Source of the DNA: Solirubrobacter deserti
GTDB taxonomy: Bacteria; Actinomycetota; Thermoleophilia; Solirubrobacterales; Solirubrobacteraceae
Length of the DNA stretch: 63,575 bases
NCBI RefSeq assembly: GCF_027587175.1
Contig: NZ_JAPCID010000025.1
Coordinates: forward strand, 1-63,575
Reading direction: 5' to 3'
In this document: piece after piece, positions 58,379-63,575 of the stretch
Position numbering within the stretch: the first letter of the stretch is position 1
How the letters are laid out: the number at the start of each line of letters is the position of its first letter
Position numbers and translations under genes: made by a program
The notes under the pieces: model-generated
The model's input: only the letters and a program-made list of their open reading frames with translations
The model's database searches: none
What the model was told of the DNA's origin: nothing

Positions 58379-60165
58379 CGCCCACCCCGCTTCTCGTCGC
58401 TGTCAGTCTTGCGCGCCAGCGGCCACCACCGCGCCCGGCCGGCCGCGCCCCCGGTCGTGTGCGCCGACGTGGTCGGTGTGCGCGAAGTGGGTCGCGGCAC
58501 CGTGTCGCCCCTCGGCTCGGACGCGCCGGCGGGCGGTCCGGCGGGGTTCACGGTCGAGCGCACGGTCGCCGGCGCTGCGGCGGCGGCACGGCCGGGCGGG
58601 GTGGGCTGCGGCGCCGACCGACGCGACGAATCGCCCGATCGCCGAGCGCTCGGGCCGCGATCGCCTGCCGCCGGCGGCGCGTCCGTACCGGCGCCGGCGC
58701 GAGCGTTCGAGGGTGTGATGTCGACCCCCGACGATCCCGTCGCTGTCGGCGACGCCGGTGGGCGCGCGAAGGCATCGGCGCGCCCCGGATGCGCCGCACC
58801 GGCGTGAGCCGTCGCGTTGGCTGCAGCCGCGGCCGGCGAGCTCCCAGTCAGCGCAGCGCGCAAGGACCCGGCCGCTTGCTGGGTGCTCTGCACCGGGTGC
58901 GCGGCGACGCGGGCGGCCGTCCCGAGCGTGCGCGCGGGGTGCGCGATCGGCGCTACCGCGACGCGCGCACCACCGCTGGCCAGCGCAGCTGCGCGCCCGC
59001 GCATCTGCGCGGAAAAGCGCGCCAGCCCCGCCGGCGTCGCGTTGGCCGCCAACGCGGCCGGACGCCCCGCCACGGCACTCGCGGCGCGCGCGCCGCCGCT
59101 GGCCGGGCCGGCGCTGGTGATGCCGGTGATCGCGCCGGTGGCGTTGCGGAACACCGCCAACGAGAGCTTGATGGCGACAAAGAACGTTCCGGCCGCCGCC
59201 GCCACGTTGAACAGCTGCGCGACGAATCCGGCGAACCCGTCGCCGGCGGCGGGCTGGGCGTCGAGCATCAACGCCGACCCGGTCACAAACACCACCGACC
59301 ACAACACCGGCAACACCACCACCGCGCTCGCCGCCAGCAGCCACGCCGCCAACAGCCGGCGCCCGAACGAGGTCACCGACAAGCCCAGGACCAGGCCGCC
59401 GAGCACGTACACCAGCGACGTCGCGACCATCAACCCGACGTGCACCAACACCAGACCGAGCAGCGTGCCGCCAGCGAACAACACCAACAGCGGGATCACG
59501 AACTCCGCCGCCACCGCCGAACCTGTGGCGCCGCCGATCAGCAACGTCTCCAACATCCGCTCGATCCCGTCCGCCACCCACGGCAACCCGAGCAGCCCGT
59601 CCGTGACCAGCTTCACCAACCGCACCAGCACGCCCCACGCCCAGTCGTAAAGCAACAACCCGATCGCAGCGGCCAGCACGCGCGCCAACAGCTCCGACGG
59701 GCTCTCACCATCCACGCCCGGCGCCAAATACGCCCGCGCGGCGGACACGATCAACCCCAAAGGCAGCAACGTGACGCCGATCCACGTCAGCACCTCACGC
59801 AGCTCATGCAAGTGCGGCATCCGCACCCCCAGCGCCGTCCCACCGGAGTTGACCTCGGTGCCGACCGGCGGCAGAGACACCAGCCACCGGATGCCGTCCA
59901 CCCCGGAGCGCACCAGGCTCTTGGGCACCAGCAGATCCGCGAGCGCGCCGACGATCGTGACCAACAACCGGGCGATCGACTCCGCCCCGATTTTCAACGG
60001 GCCGAGCACCACCTCGCCCGCTTTCTTGATGCCGGATCCCAGCCAGTCGTCCACCGGGAACAAGTCCGCCGCCCACGCCGCCCGCGGCCATATCGCTGCC
60101 ACCAGCGAAGCCGCCGCGAACACGGCCACTCCCGTGGCCGCGAGCCGAGGGCGGCGGGCGCTCAC
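58375..60165 (-). CDS. trbL: TrbL/VirB6-like polytopic conjugation protein
   Basis: The 596-residue protein from GTG 60165 has a cleavable or anchor N-terminus and about seven to eight membrane helices to residue 350 (VLTWIGVTLLPLGLIVSAARAYLA, FVIPLLVLFAGGTLLGLVLVHVGLM, LLAAWLLAASAVVVLPVLWSVVFV). A long Ala/Pro/Thr/Ser-rich, disordered C-terminus (after ALTGSSPAAA) runs to the end. The TrbL/VirB6 layout forms the inner-membrane channel. Its GTG overlaps the pilin stop (GTGA). A larger 695-residue reading is rejected because it would overlap the pilin. Confidence 0.85.
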   Translation of the reverse strand: MSARRPRLAATGVAVFAAASLVAAIWPRAAWAADLFPVDDWLGSGIKKAGEVVLGPLKIGAESIARLLVTIVGALADLLVPKSLVRSGVDGIRWLVSLPPVGTEVNSGGTALGVRMPHLHELREVLTWIGVTLLPLGLIVSAARAYLAPGVDGESPSELLARVLAAAIGLLLYDWAWGVLVRLVKLVTDGLLGLPWVADGIERMLETLLIGGATGSAVAAEFVIPLLVLFAGGTLLGLVLVHVGLMVATSLVYVLGGLVLGLSVTSFGRRLLAAWLLAASAVVVLPVLWSVVFVTGSALMLDAQPAAGDGFAGFVAQLFNVAAAAGTFFVAIKLSLAVFRNATGAITGITSAGPASGGARAASAVAGRPAALAANATPAGLARFSAQMRGRAAALASGGARVAVAPIAHPARTLGTAARVAAHPVQSTQQAAGSLRAALTGSSPAAAAANATAHAGAAHPGRADAFARPPASPTATGSSGVDITPSNARAGAGTDAPPAAGDRGPSARRSGDSSRRSAPQPTPPGRAAAAAPATVRSTVNPAGPPAGASEPRGDTVPRPTSRTPTTSAHTTGGAAGRARWWPLARKTDSDEKRGGR

Positions 60166-60479
60166 GCGGCGATCCCCGGGGCCGAGACGATGATCACGGC
60201 GCCGATCGCAATCCGCGCGGCGTAATCCGGCGCGCGGCTGTGCCCGAAAAAGAACAGCCCGCCGATGATCAACACCGCCAACGTCGCGATCGTCCCGATC
60301 AACCACAACGCGTTGTCGGTGATCGTCGACACAAACGACGTGATCGCGCCCGCGTTCGACGGCGCGCTCCCCGTCACCCCCGCCGCCCGCAACGCCTGCG
60401 CAGGCGCCATCACCGACGCCGCCAACACCACTCCCGACACCAACGCGGCCAACCGCGCACACCCAGCAACCACACCCAT
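60162..60479 (-). CDS. TrbC/VirB2-like pilin
   Basis: The 105-residue protein starts at ATG 60479 (GGGAGG six bases upstream). It has a signal peptide (VVAGCARLAALVSGVVLAASVMAPAQA) and two hydrophobic segments, TDNALWLIGTIATLAVLIIGGLFFFG and ARIAIGAVIIVSAPGI. That is the VirB2/TrbC pilin layout: processed signal, then two membrane helices. It would polymerise into the conjugative pilus or channel. It overlaps the trbL start. Confidence 0.85.
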   Translation of the reverse strand: MGVVAGCARLAALVSGVVLAASVMAPAQALRAAGVTGSAPSNAGAITSFVSTITDNALWLIGTIATLAVLIIGGLFFFGHSRAPDYAARIAIGAVIIVSAPGIAA

Positions 60480-60513
60480 CACAGACCTCCCACGGTCATT
60501 GCTCCAACGGCCC

Positions 60514-61128
60514 TCAACACGGCGGAAACTCCACACACACCGGCGCCGCCGCCGGCGGACTCGGCGGCCGCGGCGCCGGAGGCGACGGGGCGGAGACAGC
60601 CACCACCGGGGCGCGCGCCGGCGGTGCAGGCTCCGGCGCGCGCTCGCGAGCACGCGCCCGCGCGGCGCGCGAGCCGCCACCAGGCGCCCGCCCCCTGCGC
60701 TCCGCCACCCGCTGCCGTCGCCCCTGCCCCCGCTCACGCGCGCCCTTGCCCTCAGCTCGCCCAGCGCGAACTCGGGCGCGTGCGCCAGGCACCGCGAAAT
60801 CACGCAGTCCCGGAGCAATCACCGGCACGACCTCTCGCCCGCGATCAACCGCCACAACCCGCTCGCCCTCGCGAGAGACCACCGTGACCGCGCCCGCCCC
60901 ACCCACCACCGCGACCGCGAACAAACACGCCGGCACAACCCAACGAGCTCGACCGTTCGCTCCGTGGCGGACCGCCGCCGCGGCCGTCCGAGGCCGGCAG
61001 TCGCGGGAACTCTCACGCCAGCGGCGCGCCGTGCCGTCAAGCCCGGCAGGCCCGTCCTCGAACCCGCCCGCGCTCGAGCGCGTCAACTGCTCAAAGAAGT
61101 CCTCAGACGACGAAGCGGAATGTCCCAC
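60514..61128 (-). CDS. Single-pass membrane protein, first gene of the transfer operon
   Basis: The 204-residue reading from GTG 61128 (VGHSASSSEDFFEQL) has one clear membrane helix (ARWVVPACLFAVAVVGGAGAVTVV, near residues 60-80). A basic, Arg/Ala/Pro-rich extracytoplasmic tail ends in APVCVEFPPC. The start is tentative; the GTG lies inside a 17-bp inverted repeat (61117-61133), and a longer start at 61224 is possible. It is the first gene of the leftward transfer operon. Composition is low-complexity at the end, so the length of the real product is uncertain. Confidence 0.5.
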   Translation of the reverse strand: MGHSASSSEDFFEQLTRSSAGGFEDGPAGLDGTARRWRESSRDCRPRTAAAAVRHGANGRARWVVPACLFAVAVVGGAGAVTVVSREGERVVAVDRGREVVPVIAPGLRDFAVPGARARVRAGRAEGKGARERGQGRRQRVAERRGRAPGGGSRAARARARERAPEPAPPARAPVVAVSAPSPPAPRPPSPPAAAPVCVEFPPC

Positions 61129-61133
61129 ATTCC
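61117..61133. promoter_or_regulatory. Inverted repeat at the start of the transfer operon
   Basis: GGAATGT-CCC-ACATTCC, a 7-bp perfect inverted repeat with a 3-bp centre, spans the putative GTG start codon of the first transfer gene. It could be an operator or a translational control hairpin. Evidence is positional only. Confidence 0.45.
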
Positions 61134-61463
61134 TTAAGCCCGCCGAACCGCGCCGGCCGACAAACGAATCTCGCACCGACCGACCGCCGTCGCGTCCATC
61201 ACGAGCTGCCGCGTATGTCTGCACTCGAACCCCTCAGTGATGGACGCGCGGGCCCCCAATCCCACGTCGCAGCCCTTCGTCCCGGCGGCCACCTGACGGT
61301 TGTCCCAGCAGTCGGGTCCTGCCACGCCGCGTCGTGGTGGGAAGCGCCAATTTCCGGTCGTCCGCCGCCCGGGATGCGGATCTGTATGCCACCGCCGTTG
61401 GAGGGCTCGGGCGTGGCTTAGCCGGGATCCGACCGGCCGCGGCAGCCGTACGATCGGCCGGCA

Positions 61464-62672
61464 ATGGAGCGTGTGCGCGTCGAAGCCCCAAGTCCGCCAC
61501 TGGGACGAGTCGCCGAGCAGGCGCCGGCGCAGGCCTTCACAAGCGAGGCGATCCTATCCCTGCAGCGCTGTGCGGGAAATCAGGCCGTGGTTGAGGCTCT
61601 GCGATCAGGGCGTATCGGTGGGCCTTGGCTCTTGCGCTCGACCTCGCTGGAGCCGTACCTGACAACGTCCAAGACCAAGTCAAATACGGGGGAGCTAGCC
61701 AAGATCGGCAAGAAGGTGCAGCTGGAGGTCGACCGAGCAGTGAAGCTTCTTCATGCTGACCCGGGGTTAAAAGCGCATGGCGCGGTGGATGGCTATCTCG
61801 GGCGGTGGGTGAAGACCTGGGACTCCTTCAAGGCAAAACCTTCGGAGCTACCGCCGTTCTTCTTCGCTCGCTACGGCTACGCGGTTGAGACGCTTACGCA
61901 GAAGTCGCTTGAAGCGATCAAGATTGCTCCGTACGAGTTCACCTTCCAGGTCGCGCACGGTCACACGCGACCCGACATCGTGGTCCTGCTGAACGGTGAG
62001 GAAGTGGCGTGGATAGACATCACGAGCCATGGCTCGCCGGACCACATCCTCAAGAAAACCGGCTCGCAATGGAAAACTCGTCAGTACGTCGCCGAGGTTC
62101 GATACGACACGCCTGTGCCCCAGCAGCTCGGCAAGGGCACGCTTACTAAGGCCGACAAGGCGAAGTTCGAGGCGGCCGCGCAGCACGCCGAACGCGCCGA
62201 AGCCGCCAGGAATGCGGCCTTGGACTCGCTTCTCAAGGCGCTCAACCAAGTCCTCGGCAAGTCCTACTACTCCAAGTCGAACGGGAGAGCAGCGATCCGG
62301 CGGGCCATCGACAAGACCATCGGTCACCCGGTAAGTCCCGGCGCGGCGAAGGCAATCGTTGAACTCCTCGACGACATCGAGGTCAAGGAGCTAGACGGAA
62401 CAGTCAGGCTCAAGACCGGCTCGAGCGTCGCCGCTTACATGTTCCGCGGCATCGGAGCGTCTGTACGTAAGGCCCGAAGAGAGCTCGAGGAGTTCGGCGC
62501 GCCCTCGCATAAGCGCAAGGCCGTCGCTGACCCCGTGACGGAGGAAAGCGACGACGACGTCGAGGATGCGGACGGCAGCAGCAGTGACGAGTCAGAAAGC
62601 GATGCCGAGAGCGGCGACGGACGGTTGATCTACGCCGGCGCCGGACGCCGCCCCGGGGGGAAACGCTCCTAG
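61464..62672 (+). CDS. REase-like toxin/effector candidate with LQRxAGN N-terminal motif
   Basis: The 402-residue protein has ILSLQRCAGNQAVVEAL near residues 30-46, matching the LQRxxGNxAV motif seen at the N-terminus of many actinobacterial effector-like proteins, including those next to extracellular contractile systems. Residues about 130-215 look like a restriction-nuclease-type core: ARYGYAVETL (E142), HTRPDIVVLLNGEEVAWIDIT (D171 and D185) and DHILKKTGSQWKTRQYVAEVRYD. The end is Lys-rich then strongly acidic (EESDDDVEDADGSSSDESES). No family is certain. It has a possible immunity gene downstream. It could be a delivered nuclease or a phage-defence effector. Confidence 0.6.
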   Translation: MERVRVEAPSPPLGRVAEQAPAQAFTSEAILSLQRCAGNQAVVEALRSGRIGGPWLLRSTSLEPYLTTSKTKSNTGELAKIGKKVQLEVDRAVKLLHADPGLKAHGAVDGYLGRWVKTWDSFKAKPSELPPFFFARYGYAVETLTQKSLEAIKIAPYEFTFQVAHGHTRPDIVVLLNGEEVAWIDITSHGSPDHILKKTGSQWKTRQYVAEVRYDTPVPQQLGKGTLTKADKAKFEAAAQHAERAEAARNAALDSLLKALNQVLGKSYYSKSNGRAAIRRAIDKTIGHPVSPGAAKAIVELLDDIEVKELDGTVRLKTGSSVAAYMFRGIGASVRKARRELEEFGAPSHKRKAVADPVTEESDDDVEDADGSSSDESESDAESGDGRLIYAGAGRRPGGKRS

Positions 62673-63153
62673 ACCAGCGCGGGATCGTCCACACGTCCCA
62701 GTGCCAGATCGGGGTGGCGGGCGGCGGTCACGCGAGCCGGCGCCCGCGGATGGCGTCCAACTCGTGCCCAACGCCAAGCACGACAAGCCCTTCGAGCGCG
62801 GTGAACGACCGCGAGACCGGCCCCGTCCGGCGAGTCACCGTCGGCGTCGACCTCGTCATCAACGCGCACGGCCGGTGCGACGGCGGGGTCCGCGTCCGCA
62901 TCAGCCCTAAAGGAGCGGTTGAAGACCTGGGGATCATCGTTCGACAGCGGTCGAAAATAGCGTCTGTCCACAGAAGCACTAATTTCGACTGTCGTCGAAT
63001 CGGGGCGGTTGGCCGCAGACCCCATGCGCGTCTCGTGGCCTGCCTCTTCGAGCTACATCGACCTGCCGTGCCGGAGCGTGATGATCTCCCCAGGCGCAGA
63101 CATGGGGTTGTTGCCCGGCTACGAGTTTGATCTAGGGTCGCTAGCCTCGTCGC
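62673..63153. other. Gap between toxin candidate and DUF1871-like gene
   Basis: About 480 bp with overlapping frames on both strands (for example 62669-63025 minus and 62714-63130 plus) but no ribosome binding site or convincing composition. An inverted repeat TTCGAC-TGTC-GTCGAA lies at 62984-62999. I support no gene. Confidence 0.4.
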
Positions 63154-63468
63154 GTGAAGTCACCGCGTCCGGACGTAGCCGATTGGTGGCGACTCGTCGG
63201 CGAGCGCGAGCTTCGAGCGTTTCTCAACGAATGGGACCCGATAGGAGTGTTCGGGCCCGGGAGCGAGTGGCCGCGTAACGAGTACGACGCGTACCTCGGA
63301 CCGATCTTCGCGGCACTCTTCGATGGGGGTGGAGTGCCGGAGGTGCAGCGTGCGCTTCAACACGCCCTCGGCAACATGGGCATGTCCTCGCACGGGACCG
63401 AAGAGGTCCTAGCGGAACGAATTGTCCGTTGGTGGCATGGGACCTGGCCGGAGGACGCGACGAGCTAA
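63154..63468 (+). CDS. DUF1871-like small protein, possible immunity protein
   Basis: The 104-residue protein from GTG 63154 has the pattern of DUF1871-like proteins (FLNEWDPIGVFG then NEYDAYLGPIFAALFDGGGVPEVQRALQHAL). These are small helical proteins often found near toxins. It lies 480 bp after the REase-like toxin candidate in the same direction. An immunity role is inferred from position and family, and another gene could be meant. The gene is complete within the window. Confidence 0.6.
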   Translation: MKSPRPDVADWWRLVGERELRAFLNEWDPIGVFGPGSEWPRNEYDAYLGPIFAALFDGGGVPEVQRALQHALGNMGMSSHGTEEVLAERIVRWWHGTWPEDATS

Positions 63469-63575
63469 CACGGTCGATCGCACGCGCCACATCGCGAAGC
63501 GAAGCGCGTGTGTCGACGGTTTCGCTACTTCTCCCCGGTCGCGCTTGCCCTCCGGTTCGGGGTTCGAAGACGTTC

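Noticed and set aside
58459-60225. 588-residue plus-strand frame opposite trbL
   Set aside because: His/Gln/Arg-rich shadow of the Ala/Pro-rich TrbL tail.
1-63575. CRISPR arrays
   Set aside because: I saw no evenly spaced repeats of CRISPR length anywhere in the window. Regular repeats are limited to coding propellers and the 9-bp tandem repeat.

Overview
The window is high-GC, gene-dense DNA with frequent GTG starts and short ATGA/GTGA overlaps. It looks actinobacterial. The secreted proteins, heptose genes and glycan genes suggest a soil lineage such as Solirubrobacterales/Thermoleophilia, but that placement is an inference from gene content and not from a marker gene.

Region 1 (1-8.9 kb) holds chromosomal housekeeping and secreted enzymes. 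There is a MarR regulator divergent from an NTF2-like protein with three matching operator-like sites, and a PadR regulator whose promoter contains a perfect palindrome and appears leaderless. An alpha/beta hydrolase, a large secreted GH78 alpha-L-rhamnosidase and a secreted sorbosone/glucose dehydrogenase-like protein with a ricin-type lectin tail follow.

Region 2 (9.2-19.3 kb) is a surface-glycan locus. A translationally coupled heptose operon (hddA-gmhA-gmhB) and a secreted GH42-like glycosidase read rightward. A convergent, fully overlapping operon reads leftward: DPM1-like GT2, GT4, MOP-family flippase, GT4 and GT39-like membrane transferase. Together they could make an activated heptose and build and export a heptose-containing glycan.

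Region 3 (19.6-23.4 kb) has a STAS protein, a DUF2294-like protein, two coupled zinc-ribbon proteins and a decayed tyrosine integrase. It ends at a 42-nt fragment matching the 3' half of tRNA-Asp(GUC), followed by a terminator. I read this as one end (attR-like) of an integrated element.

Region 4 (23.4 kb to the window end) is best read as a large integrative conjugative element. It has integrase and excisionase at the end. Cargo follows: a seven-bladed PLL-type lectin, an HTH-ImmA/PIN-like toxin-antitoxin pair, a DUF6602 nuclease-like gene, and a divergent pair made of a HEPN/Abi-C protein and an unrecognised nuclease-like protein. Further cargo is an IS3 relic, an AHH-nuclease toxin with a probable immunity gene, a decayed GIY-YIG/TPR operon, a second secreted propeller protein and an intact IS110 with a candidate bridge-RNA region. 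The backbone is ParB, ArdC, a sigma factor, an AlbA-type protein, Prim-Pol, SSB and a type IV secretion operon (pilin, TrbL/VirB6-like, PrgI-like, VirB4-like, and a 3D/M15 wall hydrolase). A REase-like toxin candidate and a possible immunity gene close the window. No relaxase, coupling protein or second att site is visible, so the element probably continues to the right.

Most notable signals: the 36-bp nested hairpin in the parB leader; the structured ssb leader with two alternative pairings; the HEPN/nuclease divergent pair; and the AHH and REase-like toxin modules.
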